From positions 248,001 to 312,000 of the forward strand of contig NC_013009.1 of NCBI RefSeq assembly GCF_000022525.1: a stretch of 64,000 nucleotides of DNA. Direction: 5' to 3'. The stretch is from Neorickettsia risticii str. Illinois. Its GTDB lineage: Bacteria; Pseudomonadota; Alphaproteobacteria; Rickettsiales; Anaplasmataceae. Positions 9,459 to 17,790 of the stretch are shown piece after piece (positions within the stretch are counted from its first letter, which is position 1; each line of letters opens with the position of its first letter). Made by a program: the position numbers and the translations under genes. The notes beneath the pieces were generated by a model that was not told the origin of the DNA, ran no database searches, and saw nothing but the letters and a program-made list of their open reading frames with translations.

Positions 9459-11027
9459 TTACACCCTAATGTTGTACAATATCTCCCATGTTGATACAAG
9501 CTTTTTCACTTCTTCTTTTGTATTTGAAATCCCCAAGCTTATTCTAATTGCTGACTTAGCCATATTATTGTCAAAGCCCATTGCGAGCAGTACATGAGAT
9601 GCTTCCAGCTGTCCGGATGAACATGCTGATCCGTTGCTGACGCATATTCCATGCATATCGAAATGCATTAATTGAGTTGTTCCGTCAATTTCCGGAATGA
9701 TGATGCAACTTGTGTTTGGGAGTCTTTGAGCTTTCTGGCCCACTATTACAGCCGACTTCATCCGTTTTGATATCTCATCCTCCATATAATCTCTTAAAGA
9801 TCTTATATTTTTCATATTTTTTATAGAGGTATTAATAAACATTGATGCATTTCCAAATGCAGCTATTGCAGCGAGATTTTCTGTTCCGCTTCTGAGGTTT
9901 CTTTCTTGTCCTCCTCCTAGTATGAGTGGTTTTAGTTCTTTCGAAAGATATTTCCTGTAAGCGAGGCACCCAGCACCAATAATGCCTCCCATTTTGTGTG
10001 CAGAAAAGGTAATGAAATCTGGCTGTGTCTCATTAAATCTACAATGAATTCTGGAAATAGCTTGTGTAGCGTCCGCATGTACCAATGCTCCATGCTCTTT
10101 TGCAATTTCCATTATGAGGTCCAGTGGTTGTATAACTCCAGTTTCGCTATTTGCAAGACAAACCGATACTAATTTACAACCATGGTTCTCCAATAGGGCT
10201 CTTTTTAGACTTTCAAGTTTGATAATGCCATTTTCATCAACATCGACTTGAATAGGGTTATTGGCAACTTTAAGCGTCGAACTGTGGTCTGTACTACAAA
10301 CTATATGCTGGTAATCGCTTGCATTATGGAAAAGCATGTTATTTGCTTCTGTTCCGGAGGCAGTGAATACAAGGTCATAGTCTTCTTCGAGGTTGAGATT
10401 TTTCTTTATCAGTCTACGGGCTTCTTCAATAACTTCTCTGGCTGCTTGTCCACGTCTGTGAATTGAGGATGCATTATATGGCAGTTTCAGGAGGGTACAT
10501 GCTTTTTCTACTGCATATCGGAAAGGAGTAGCTGTGGCATTATTATCCATGTATATGATGTCTTCTTGATAAGATTCCAATGTTGATCCATTGTGCACGT
10601 TCTTTTCTTGTCTCAGAACATCGTCTGATATGATGTCCTGAAGCGTCACAGACTCAAAAAAATTATTGAACCTTTTCTCTAGAACAACCCATAGATTGTG
10701 GGTACAGCATTTCTTTGCTTCTCCCGTACAACTTTGCTGCCCATCACCACCACAACGAGTTATTTTTGGAGTATCAGCTACGGCTTTGAGGATTTGCATC
10801 AAAAAGATTGTATCGGGCTCTTTAGCAAGTCTATAACCGCCGCCAGGACCGAGTAGAGACTCTAAAATACCTTGTTTTTTCAGGGGCGGTAAAATTACCT
10901 CAAGAAATTTCTCAGATATTTTTTGTCTTGATGCAATCTCGGAGGTTTTTACGTATTTTCTACCCTTTGAATGCAATGCGATATCAATAGATGCTACAAT
11001 TGCATACCTTGTTTTGGCTGTGAGCAT
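9459..11027 (-). CDS. Rrf2 (IscR-like) regulator fused to a cysteine desulfurase domain
   Basis: One 522-residue chain joins two proteins that are usually separate. Residues 1-135 are an Rrf2/IscR winged helix (MLTAKTRYAIVASIDIALHS; LLGPGGGYRLAKEP) with candidate cluster ligands Cys92, Cys100, Cys107/Cys108 and His110; the final Cys-x2-His spacing matches IscR. Residues ~157-522 are a class V aminotransferase fold with His248, PLP Lys345 (SAHKMGGIIGAG) and catalytic Cys469 (SNGSACSSGQLEA). The ATG chosen has an AGGAG sequence about 10 bases upstream; an in-frame TTG eight codons earlier is less likely. As first gene of the isc operon it could sense cluster status and supply sulfur, with autoregulation likely. 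Such fusions are, to my knowledge, found in relatives in the Anaplasmataceae. Confidence 0.93.
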   Translation of the reverse strand: MLTAKTRYAIVASIDIALHSKGRKYVKTSEIASRQKISEKFLEVILPPLKKQGILESLLGPGGGYRLAKEPDTIFLMQILKAVADTPKITRCGGDGQQSCTGEAKKCCTHNLWVVLEKRFNNFFESVTLQDIISDDVLRQEKNVHNGSTLESYQEDIIYMDNNATATPFRYAVEKACTLLKLPYNASSIHRRGQAAREVIEEARRLIKKNLNLEEDYDLVFTASGTEANNMLFHNASDYQHIVCSTDHSSTLKVANNPIQVDVDENGIIKLESLKRALLENHGCKLVSVCLANSETGVIQPLDLIMEIAKEHGALVHADATQAISRIHCRFNETQPDFITFSAHKMGGIIGAGCLAYRKYLSKELKPLILGGGQERNLRSGTENLAAIAAFGNASMFINTSIKNMKNIRSLRDYMEDEISKRMKSAVIVGQKAQRLPNTSCIIIPEIDGTTQLMHFDMHGICVSNGSACSSGQLEASHVLLAMGFDNNMAKSAIRISLGISNTKEEVKKLVSTWEILYNIRV

Positions 11028-11057
11028 GGTGAGGTATTCTCCTCTAGACAAGGGTCA

Positions 11058-11076
11058 TAGAATAATCATGATTCTA
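11058..11076. promoter_or_regulatory. Palindrome upstream of the Rrf2-desulfurase start
   Basis: A 19-base inverted repeat with arms TAGAAT and ATTCTA, itself enclosing the perfect palindrome AATCATGATT. It lies about 30 bases before the ATG of the iscR-like gene, where an autorepressor would bind. It does not match the classic IscR type 1 or type 2 consensus closely, so this is a positional inference. Confidence 0.35.
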
Positions 11077-11091
11077 ACATGCTTCGGTTAT

Positions 11092-11103
11092 ATAGTGCAC
11101 TAT
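11092..11103. promoter_or_regulatory. 12-base perfect palindrome in the isc promoter region
   Basis: ATAGTGCACTAT is a perfect 12-base palindrome about 65 bases upstream of the iscR-like start. On the minus strand a TTGATA hexamer overlaps its first bases and TATATAAC overlaps its other end, so it sits inside a plausible promoter. It is a candidate operator for the Rrf2 domain or another dimeric regulator. Confidence 0.35.
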
Positions 11104-11376
11104 CAAATACCTATTGGTAAGTATGACATTCGGTAATGTGACTTTTTGTGGAAAAAACGATGAGTTGTATCAGTAGTGTGAGGTATTATCTGAATAGGTA
11201 TGTTTCTACTTGTGATTGATCTTCGCATGTCCTCTGTTCTTTCTAGAAGCCGCTTTATTTGCTAAAGTTTGCTTGAGATAAATGCGAGTGATTTTGCTAA
11301 AAGTCGGAATTCACCTCACGTTGAATGAGGTGTGTATATTCCTTATCATCTCTTTGTATACTTGGCGGAGCTTATA

Positions 11377-13011
11377 ATGCAAAAGGTACTGCTTAATGGA
11401 CTGATTCTCCTGTTTTTTGCTCCTACGCTTTCACTGATTCTACCATCGTTTAGTGCATACGGATTTGTTTGTGCTTCTTGTTGGTTATTTGGTGAGTACC
11501 TACTTAATACTCTAGCACTACTTTCTGGGGTGGGCTTTTTGACTTTCGTTTTTGGAGTTGGTTCTGCTTGTGCCGTGACGTTTTTGTGCTTCCCAGGTCG
11601 AAAGCTATTAAGAATGCTGTTATTTTTCCCGATCGCTGTTCCAGGCTACATAATGGCGCTTTCCTATGTGCAGTTCTTTGGATTTTCGTCTGAGTTTTCG
11701 AGTTTCTTGAGGGATGTTCTTGGTGTACGGCACTTACTGAGAATCAACTCTTTATATGGAGCGATTTTTGTTATGAGTGTTGCCTTTTACCCATATGTTT
11801 ACATACTGTGTTTGGCTAGGATTTCTTCTATTGGTGGGGCGATAGCGATAGCAAGAAGCTGCGGAAAATCTTTTCTTTCCACTATGTTAGAGGTTGTGAT
11901 TCCGATAGCGAGACCGGCCATCGTTGGTGGAATTACACTCGTATTGATGGAAGTGGTTTCGGACTTTGGAATAATGCAATTTTTTGGTCTGCAGACATTT
12001 GTAACTGGTATATACAGGAAGTGGTTTCTACTGAATGATGTCATAGGTGCATCGAGGTTGATTCTATTTTTGCTATTGTTTGTCGTGGGAATGATTTTCC
12101 TTGAGAAACTTCTAAGACAGGGTGCTGTTTATTCTAATGTCATAGTGGACCACCGTGTGGACTGTTGTTGGCACATTAAGGGCTATAAAGCCGTTGTCAT
12201 TCCGCTTTTGCTTTCCTTACTTCCACTTTTTGGTTTAATTTTTCCAATAGTTTCGCTTGTGATTTTAAGCGTTGGTGCCGTTCCAGATTATAGGCTCCTA
12301 TCTCTCGCTTTTGAGAGCATCCAGATTGCCTTGATAGTCTCTTTCTTCACGATCCTAGTCGCATCTTTCTTTGTATATATGGAGAAAAAGAAAAAGATAG
12401 GAGCAACAGCCTTCCAGCTGTCTAATTTAGGATACTCGCTTCCTGGATTAGTTGTGGGAATGGGCATAATAAACTTTTTTGCTAGCGGTTCCTCATTTCT
12501 GTCATATATACCACTACCAGGGTTACACCTTTTTACTATTGGGACGTTCACAGCACTGGTTTATGCATATGTCTTTCGGTTTCTTGCTCTAGGTTCTAAC
12601 AGCATAAAGTCTGGTATGGAAAAAATACCCAATGAAATTCCTTGGACGATGAGGCTTGTAGGAAAAAGTGGTTTCATCGATACAGTGCGCGTTTATTCAC
12701 CAATGTTGGTTGGGTGTTTGGTAAGTGCTGCCATGTTTATTTTTCTTGATACGTTTAAAGAACTGCCATTGACTTTACTTGTTAGACCTTTCAATTTCGA
12801 GACGATGTCCACTCGTGTATACGAGCTTGTCATGGATGAAAGATATGAGGACGCCGCTATGCCAGCACTCATAATGACGGCTATATGTATTGCAATAACG
12901 TGGTTTCTTACGCGCAGTACATACGCTGGAGATTTGCGTAATCTGAAAAAACAATCTAAAATCGGGTGTTTCTGCGATGTTTGCTTAAGTAAGAATGGTT
13001 GTTTCGATTGA
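11377..13011 (+). CDS. Fe3+-type ABC transporter permease (two fused membrane halves)
   Basis: Inner-membrane permease of the FbpB/SfuB class that moves Fe3+ handed over by a periplasmic binding protein. About 544 residues contain two permease halves with some twelve hydrophobic helices. Each half has an EAA-type coupling loop: ARSCGKSFLSTMLEVVIPIA around residue 170 and RLVGKSGFIDTVRVYSP around residue 425. I choose the ATG preceded by GGCGGAG over a GTG 15 codons earlier. Its ATPase and binding protein are not in the window, so they must be encoded elsewhere. The last 17 bases overlap rplY. Divergent placement from the isc operon agrees with an iron role. Confidence 0.88.
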   Translation: MQKVLLNGLILLFFAPTLSLILPSFSAYGFVCASCWLFGEYLLNTLALLSGVGFLTFVFGVGSACAVTFLCFPGRKLLRMLLFFPIAVPGYIMALSYVQFFGFSSEFSSFLRDVLGVRHLLRINSLYGAIFVMSVAFYPYVYILCLARISSIGGAIAIARSCGKSFLSTMLEVVIPIARPAIVGGITLVLMEVVSDFGIMQFFGLQTFVTGIYRKWFLLNDVIGASRLILFLLLFVVGMIFLEKLLRQGAVYSNVIVDHRVDCCWHIKGYKAVVIPLLLSLLPLFGLIFPIVSLVILSVGAVPDYRLLSLAFESIQIALIVSFFTILVASFFVYMEKKKKIGATAFQLSNLGYSLPGLVVGMGIINFFASGSSFLSYIPLPGLHLFTIGTFTALVYAYVFRFLALGSNSIKSGMEKIPNEIPWTMRLVGKSGFIDTVRVYSPMLVGCLVSAAMFIFLDTFKELPLTLLVRPFNFETMSTRVYELVMDERYEDAAMPALIMTAICIAITWFLTRSTYAGDLRNLKKQSKIGCFCDVCLSKNGCFD

Positions 13012-13579
13012 GTGTATTCCTAGAACTAGTTTGGGGGGGAATAGTGCGGATGTTCTGCGCAGGTCTGGGTTTGTGCCGGCTGTTGTCTATGGTAAAGAGC
13101 GAGAAAATATGAACGTTGCTATTTCCGTTAGAGATGTAAGTAAGCATTTCGCAGTCTTATCGGGTAGTGGAGTTGTTGAGTTGTCTTGTGAAGGAAAGGT
13201 ATATAAGGTAGTCCCTAAAGCGTATGAACTCCACCCAGTTTCTTCTGTTGTGCTGCATTTGGATTTTGTTTTTGCTGGTGAACATTCCTCGAAGTTTCAA
13301 GTTCCGCTCAATTTTGTAAACTCTGGAAAGTCCGAGGCGATAAGGCTCGGTGCAATGCTCAATATAGTCAAGCGGACAGTCCTTGTCAGGTGCGCGGCAG
13401 CGAATCTTCCTAAGAGCATCCCCGTGGATATAGAAAATGCTAAGGTAGGTGACTCAATCAAGTTCTCCGATCTCGTTTTTCCTGATGGAGTTGTGCCACT
13501 TGCGAGGGATGCAAATTCGGTTGTCGCGACGGTTGTAGGTAAGAAAGTTAAGGCTAGTACTACGGCTACTACCGCGTAA
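12995..13579 (+). CDS. rplY: 50S ribosomal protein L25 (Ctc form)
   Basis: Binds 5S rRNA. The 194-residue length indicates the longer Ctc form with a C-terminal beta domain, not the ~95-residue enterobacterial L25. Family features are the N-terminal RxxLGGNSADVLRRSGFVPAVVYG block and the later VLHLDFVF and SIPVDIENAKVGDSI segments. The tail ends in an Ala/Thr-rich stretch (KASTTATTA). It overlaps the permease gene by 17 bases and its stop overlaps the pth ATG by one base, the common rplY-pth pair. Confidence 0.95.
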   Translation: MVVSIECIPRTSLGGNSADVLRRSGFVPAVVYGKERENMNVAISVRDVSKHFAVLSGSGVVELSCEGKVYKVVPKAYELHPVSSVVLHLDFVFAGEHSSKFQVPLNFVNSGKSEAIRLGAMLNIVKRTVLVRCAAANLPKSIPVDIENAKVGDSIKFSDLVFPDGVVPLARDANSVVATVVGKKVKASTTATTA

Positions 13580-14169
13580 TGTCGGAGTTTCGCACGCTTG
13601 TTCTGTGTGGCTTGGGGAACCCAGGATTCCGGTATGCGGAGACGCGGCATAACCTTGGGTTCATGCTTATTGATTACATTAGGTGTACCTTTTCTTTTCC
13701 GGAGTTTCTTCCGAAATTTTCCGGGCTCTTATCTTCAGGGCGAGTTTCTTCCTCTCTTTTGTACTTATTCAAGCCGGTGGCGTTTATGAATAATTCAGGT
13801 AGGCCACTTGTACAGCTGGTCAACTTTTATAAAGTCGAGCCTGAAAATGTAATCGTCTTTCACGATGATATAGATCTTGATTTTGCTAAAGTGAAGATAA
13901 AAAGGGGTGGAGGCTCTGGAGGTCATAATGGACTGAAATCTCTCGATGCTAACTTGGGTAGAGATTATTGGAGGTTTCGCTTCGGTGTGGGAAGAGGTGT
14001 TGGTGAGCCGGCTGAACATGTTTTGTCATGTTTTACTTCGTTGGAGTTGGAGCGTTTGAATAAGTTATTTGGATTTATTGGTACGAACCTTCCTCTTCTT
14101 TTAAGTGATATTGCTACGCACAAAGAGAAGTTTCTTGGTGAATACAGTACTGCAGTCAGTAAAGGATAA
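13579..14169 (+). CDS. pth: Peptidyl-tRNA hydrolase
   Basis: Recycles tRNA from peptidyl-tRNAs that drop off ribosomes. The 196 residues contain the family motifs in order: LCGLGNPGFRYAETRHNLGFMLID with the catalytic His (position ~23), KPVAFMNNSGRPL, VFHDDIDLDFAKVKIKRGGGSGGHNGLKS, and RFRFGVGRG. It is translationally coupled to rplY through a one-base TAATG overlap. Confidence 0.96.
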   Translation: MSEFRTLVLCGLGNPGFRYAETRHNLGFMLIDYIRCTFSFPEFLPKFSGLLSSGRVSSSLLYLFKPVAFMNNSGRPLVQLVNFYKVEPENVIVFHDDIDLDFAKVKIKRGGGSGGHNGLKSLDANLGRDYWRFRFGVGRGVGEPAEHVLSCFTSLELERLNKLFGFIGTNLPLLLSDIATHKEKFLGEYSTAVSKG

Positions 14170-14218
14170 TCCTGGGAAATAGTATTCTATGTTTCTCCAT
14201 AACAAGTTGGGATGGGTA

Positions 14219-15442
14219 CTAATAGCGGTCTGTTATCCTTTCCGCGTTAAGCTGGTTAATTTCATCTGAAATTGCTTGATTTGGTGGTGCAGCAACGTTT
14301 TTATCGTCTACGGCTTGGGCCTCCTTTTCTGCCGCGATAATGATAAGGTCACTCACGATTTCTAGTTGCGCTTCACTTGCTTTCGCAGGTGTGTGACCAA
14401 TGAAATGCATTCCGGAGCTGTTTAGATTTTGTCGTGCATCATGTTTCGTATTATAGCGCGTTGCAAATGCAATTTTTTTCCCTAGAACCGAGTACATAAG
14501 GCTCTCAGCGGGGTAATTCAGATAATATTCTTTGGTTTCTATGCCTTCCTGGACTATAACACTTGTAATTGCAGTATTACCTTTAGTAGTTCCTAATTTT
14601 TTACGCTCTTTCCTGTTCATGAAGAGAATTTCTTTTCCACTGCTTGCGGTAAGAATCCCCATACCATAACTGCCGCTGTTTGCTTTAATAAAAACAAATG
14701 GTTTTGACGATATTCCATACTGCTTGTAGTTTTTCTGGAGCTTTTCAATTATTCCATCTACAACATCTGCAAGCCTTGCGAGACTTTCTTGAGTGTCAAA
14801 GTTAATATTGTCACAAGCTTCTGAATAAGCATAGAATAACCACGGATCTAACTCAAAAGTATTGGCGAATTCCTCTACTGTTTTTTCATAGTACGGGAAA
14901 TACTGAGTTTTTGTCCTTTTCCACCAACCTAGTAATGGGGAAGGGAGGCACGGTTGGCTTACTTCCAGGAGCACAGAAGGGTCAAGCGAGATCATGTCGT
15001 TGTTTAGTACTATTAAATCTGGAATCACACCACTTTCCGTGATGATTCTTTTATCCTTTATGTGAAAAGTTTCTGTGTCTATGTTTTCTATTTTCTGATC
15101 ACTAGGATTTCCCAGAATAACGGTATTTTTTGCATCTTCAAATAATTTTTTTAGTGTGTGAACGTTACTTAAATAGTGGGTATTTCGGGTATGTGTCTCT
15201 ATGATTAGTAGAATTGTTTTTCCTGTATAGCGTTCACAAATCAACCTTGTTGCGAGTGTCTGGCTTTCCTTATTGAGTAAGTGGAATCCAGCTGGAAAGA
15301 TGTTTACATCTACCGGGGCAAGTTTAAATCTGGCGTTCCTTATGTCCGCTGAGAGGTACAACAACTTTCCACTAATTCTACTGTTGCACCACCGACGGAT
15401 TTCTTCTATATTCGTAGAAATCTTTGAGAAATGTCTATCCAT
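14219..15442 (-). CDS. gshA: Glutamate-cysteine ligase, T. ferrooxidans type
   Basis: First step of glutathione synthesis: joins glutamate and cysteine using ATP. The 407 residues resemble the proteobacterial family described from Thiobacillus ferrooxidans (TIGR02049), which is unrelated in sequence to E. coli GshA. Seen here: a conserved FKLAPVDVNIFPAGFHLL segment early on, a central FVFIKANSGSYGMGIL ATP-grasp-like glycine loop, and VIVQEGIETKE followed by FATRYNTKHDARQNLNSSG. It stands alone between convergent pth and coaE. With glutaredoxin close by, it supports glutathione use by this organism. Recognition is from memory of the family. Confidence 0.8.
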   Translation of the reverse strand: MDRHFSKISTNIEEIRRWCNSRISGKLLYLSADIRNARFKLAPVDVNIFPAGFHLLNKESQTLATRLICERYTGKTILLIIETHTRNTHYLSNVHTLKKLFEDAKNTVILGNPSDQKIENIDTETFHIKDKRIITESGVIPDLIVLNNDMISLDPSVLLEVSQPCLPSPLLGWWKRTKTQYFPYYEKTVEEFANTFELDPWLFYAYSEACDNINFDTQESLARLADVVDGIIEKLQKNYKQYGISSKPFVFIKANSGSYGMGILTASSGKEILFMNRKERKKLGTTKGNTAITSVIVQEGIETKEYYLNYPAESLMYSVLGKKIAFATRYNTKHDARQNLNSSGMHFIGHTPAKASEAQLEIVSDLIIIAAEKEAQAVDDKNVAAPPNQAISDEINQLNAERITDRY

Positions 15443-15625
15443 TGAGAAGAGTGCTCCTTTAGAGACTTACTATGTCAGGAAGCGTCTGTGTAAAAGGGGA
15501 AGAAGGCAATTCTAACATGGATTTTCACGTGTGTAAAACAATATACCCACTCGGAAGAAGTTTTCCTGCTGTTATTTTGGCTCGAAAATAGACTCTCTGA
15601 GCTACTATACGAAAACTTGAGAACA

Positions 15626-16231
15626 TTATTGTTCTAACGAGGGTAGTCTCCCTTTCGTCTGCACGAATTGGGTGTACTTGTAGAGTTCATATTTTGCTAG
15701 ACCAGATGAAATTACAATAACTTTTCTACTATGTTTGTTCCGTTGTTGAAATTTTATCTTACCTAGCGCATCTAGTTTTACTGAGTAATGACACCGCTGT
15801 TTTAGGCGGTTTGATCTAGCGCCGTCACTTGTTTGGAGAAAGAAGATGCTATCGCAAAGTTTGTCCGCGCCGATCCTGAACAAGAGTGGAATGTCCAAGA
15901 TAATTGCGCTCATCCTTCTCCTTCTATATAGCTTAATGAACGCATCCATTTTTTTTTTAACTATTGGATGAACAATCTCTTCAATTTTCTCTAATAGATT
16001 GGGTCGCTCAATAATGCAAGAAAGAAGCTGTGTCCGATTTATTTCTCTTTGAGCATTTCTACATCCAAGAACATCATTTATTGCTCTTATCAATGTGACA
16101 TTTTCTCTGTAAAGAGAATGGACGACTTTATCTGCATCAAATACTTTACAGCGCAGTAAACGAGATAAAATGAACGAAAAATACGTTTTGCCTGAAGCCA
16201 TTCTTCCCGTAACACCGATCGCTTTCATCAA
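15626..16231 (-). CDS. coaE: Dephospho-CoA kinase, with an in-frame A10 tract
   Basis: Last step of coenzyme A synthesis. The 201 residues begin with a P-loop (GVTGRMASGKT), followed by DADKVVHSLY and IVHPIVKKKM, then the lid segment with ILDIPLLFRIG. The codons for Val-Lys-Lys-Lys-Met contain ten consecutive A residues (T10 at about 15949-15958), and here the frame is intact, in contrast to hscB and the uvrD-type gene. Its ATG overlaps the nadK stop by four bases. The C-terminus (after ~residue 160) is basic and fits the family poorly, but the length is normal. Confidence 0.9.
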   Translation of the reverse strand: MMKAIGVTGRMASGKTYFSFILSRLLRCKVFDADKVVHSLYRENVTLIRAINDVLGCRNAQREINRTQLLSCIIERPNLLEKIEEIVHPIVKKKMDAFIKLYRRRRMSAIILDIPLLFRIGADKLCDSIFFLQTSDGARSNRLKQRCHYSVKLDALGKIKFQQRNKHSRKVIVISSGLAKYELYKYTQFVQTKGRLPSLEQ

Positions 16232-16989
16232 CGGAATTGGGCCATCATAATTTTTTTATGTAGACTCTCGCTGGCTGCAAACAACGCGGAAACAGTTTTC
16301 TTTTTATCTATGGATATTCTTGCTCTTTCTACTCCCAAAAAGATTTGTGCATCCGCTGCGGCAATCACGGGCCTTCTATCATGGTGGTGGATTTTGACTT
16401 CTATTGTACTATCTCTTGGTAGGACAAGACTCTTAAACCCTTTTGGTGTAAATGGATTAATTCCTGTTAGGATTATGCAATTTGAGCTGAGTGATAACAC
16501 TGCTCCACCTACAGCTGAATTATAAGCTGTACTTCCCGTCGGAGTTGAAATGATCAGCCCGTCTCCGACAAAATTCTCGGCAAGAATTTTCCCGTCTACC
16601 ATTATACCAAGCTTTGCTGCTTTTGTGTGGCTTCTGAGGAAATAACAATCATTTATCGCATTCACCACATTGCTGCCATTTCCATCGAAAAGCTCTGCAC
16701 TTAGAACGGGCAGGGTATAGATGCTTGCACTTTCTATATCTTCGAGTAAGCGGTCTGGATGAAATTTGTTTAGTAAAAAGCCAACATTCCCGCAATTTAT
16801 CCCATAAACAGGTATCTGGGTTTCCATTGTGTTACGTAAAGTATCAAGCATGAATCCATCGCCGCCTAAAGCGAGAATCATCGACGGTTTTACTCCTTCT
16901 GAAGCATCAATGCACTTTATTCCGTAACGTGAACTAATAAGCGCGGCGACTGATGTTGCCTTTTCTGAGCCAGAAGAAGAATAAAACAC
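16228..16989 (-). CDS. nadK: NAD kinase
   Basis: Phosphorylates NAD to NADP. The 253-residue protein has the GGDG motif (ILALGGDGFMLDTLR, residues ~44-60), the VYGINCGNVGFLLN segment, and the second conserved block FVGDGLIISTPTGSTAYNSAVGG, then NPFTPKGFKSLVLP. It is somewhat shorter than the E. coli enzyme at the N-terminus. It is coupled to coaE by an ATGA overlap and follows the glutaredoxin gene by two bases, so the three form one transcript. Confidence 0.94.
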   Translation of the reverse strand: MFYSSSGSEKATSVAALISSRYGIKCIDASEGVKPSMILALGGDGFMLDTLRNTMETQIPVYGINCGNVGFLLNKFHPDRLLEDIESASIYTLPVLSAELFDGNGSNVVNAINDCYFLRSHTKAAKLGIMVDGKILAENFVGDGLIISTPTGSTAYNSAVGGAVLSLSSNCIILTGINPFTPKGFKSLVLPRDSTIEVKIHHHDRRPVIAAADAQIFLGVERARISIDKKKTVSALFAASESLHKKIMMAQFR

Positions 16990-16991
16990 CT

Positions 16992-17261
16992 TTATTGATT
17001 GTTTAAAAATAAAAGCTCATCGAGTTTGCCATTCTCGTTTAGGGTGTTGAGATCATCAAAGCCGCCCACGCACATGTCATTAATGAAAATCTGAGGAACA
17101 GTCTTCCTCCCACCAGATTTTTTAATCATAACTGCGGCTAGATCCGGATCACTGGTAATGTCCACTACCGTATAGGAGATACCTTTTCTGTCGAGTAATT
17201 CCTTCGCCCTGCTACAGTAAGGACAAGATTCTTTCACATATATTACGATCTCGTGATTCAT
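16992..17261 (-). CDS. grxC: Glutaredoxin 3 type (dithiol)
   Basis: Small thiol-disulfide oxidoreductase driven by glutathione. The 89 residues from the chosen ATG (MNHEIVIYVKESCPYC) match GrxC length and show the CPYC active site, the TVPQIFIN cis-proline loop and the GGFDDL glutathione-binding turn. The open frame extends 19 codons upstream (other ATG at 13 codons into that frame), but the extra residues lie outside the thioredoxin fold. First gene of a grx-nadK-coaE unit. The presence of gshA nearby supports glutathione as its partner. Confidence 0.92.
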   Translation of the reverse strand: MNHEIVIYVKESCPYCSRAKELLDRKGISYTVVDITSDPDLAAVMIKKSGGRKTVPQIFINDMCVGGFDDLNTLNENGKLDELLFLNNQ

Positions 17262-17617
17262 AGTGCGACCGGGATGATACATTTCGGCATTTATAAGCTC
17301 ACATGACAGGAATATCAAGCTTTTCTAGGTTTTCTGCTTTATACATGCATGCTGGTGAGCTGTTTTGGGAACTTAAAAGTTGCAGATTAGTATTGAGTAA
17401 GCATCACACGATATATCAATATAGTGAGATCACAAAAGTGTTGGTGGTACGTGTCCTCAAAGTTTATGGATTATTATTGGCTCAAAGGTGCACACCGCAT
17501 CAATGGAGTAATGCTAAAGGTATCTATCCCAAAAGTTAACAAGTACAAGAGCAGTTTTCTTTAATTCAAGTGTACACGGGGATTATCTAGCAATGCACAT
17601 GCAAGTATCATGACACA
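17262..17617. other. Intergenic region, no recognised gene
   Basis: About 356 bases between the start of the glutaredoxin gene and the stop of the small HIG1-like gene, both on the minus strand. Open frames on the plus strand here have no family features and poor ribosome sites. The promoter of the grx-nadK-coaE unit must lie here, but I could not pick one convincingly. Confidence 0.4.
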
Positions 17618-17785
17618 CTATTTCAAGATGAATAACGCGACTAGTGAAACGATTGTCAAAAATTGCAAAACCACTCTCAAGCACATCAGGGTATTTCCCG
17701 ATTTTTTCTCATTTGAAAGTATGGACAAAACTCCGAAAATCAGCACAAGAAAAGTAGCCAAAAGTAAAACCAGTAATAGGTGCAC
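17618..17785 (-). CDS. Small HIG1-like twin-transmembrane protein
   Basis: A 55-residue open frame from a GTG five bases after the rpoD stop. It encodes a hydrophobic N-terminal helix (~residues 3-23), a short polar loop (Ser-Asn-Glu-Lys-Lys-Ser-Gly-Asn), the segment Leu-Met-Cys-Leu-Arg-Val-Val-Leu-Gln, and a second helix to the end (Leu-Lys stop). This matches the HIG1/twin-transmembrane pattern seen in Alphaproteobacteria, where an N-x-LM-x-x-RV-x-x-Q loop separates two helices. In mitochondria HIG1 proteins act with cytochrome oxidase; a respiratory role here is only inferred. It is short enough to be missed by automatic calling. Probably read through from rpoD. Confidence 0.65.
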   Translation of the reverse strand: MHLLLVLLLATFLVLIFGVLSILSNEKKSGNTLMCLRVVLQFLTIVSLVALFILK

Positions 17786-17790
17786 AACTC

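Larger units (their letters stand above)
11028..11376. other. Divergent intergenic region between the isc operon and the iron permease
   Basis: A 349-base divergent region holding the two palindromes described separately. On the permease side, a TTGAGA sequence near 11272 and a GGCGGAG ribosome site before 11377 are visible. No RNA gene or small ORF was recognised. A shared regulator for iron-sulfur assembly and iron import is an attractive but untested reading. Confidence 0.4.
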
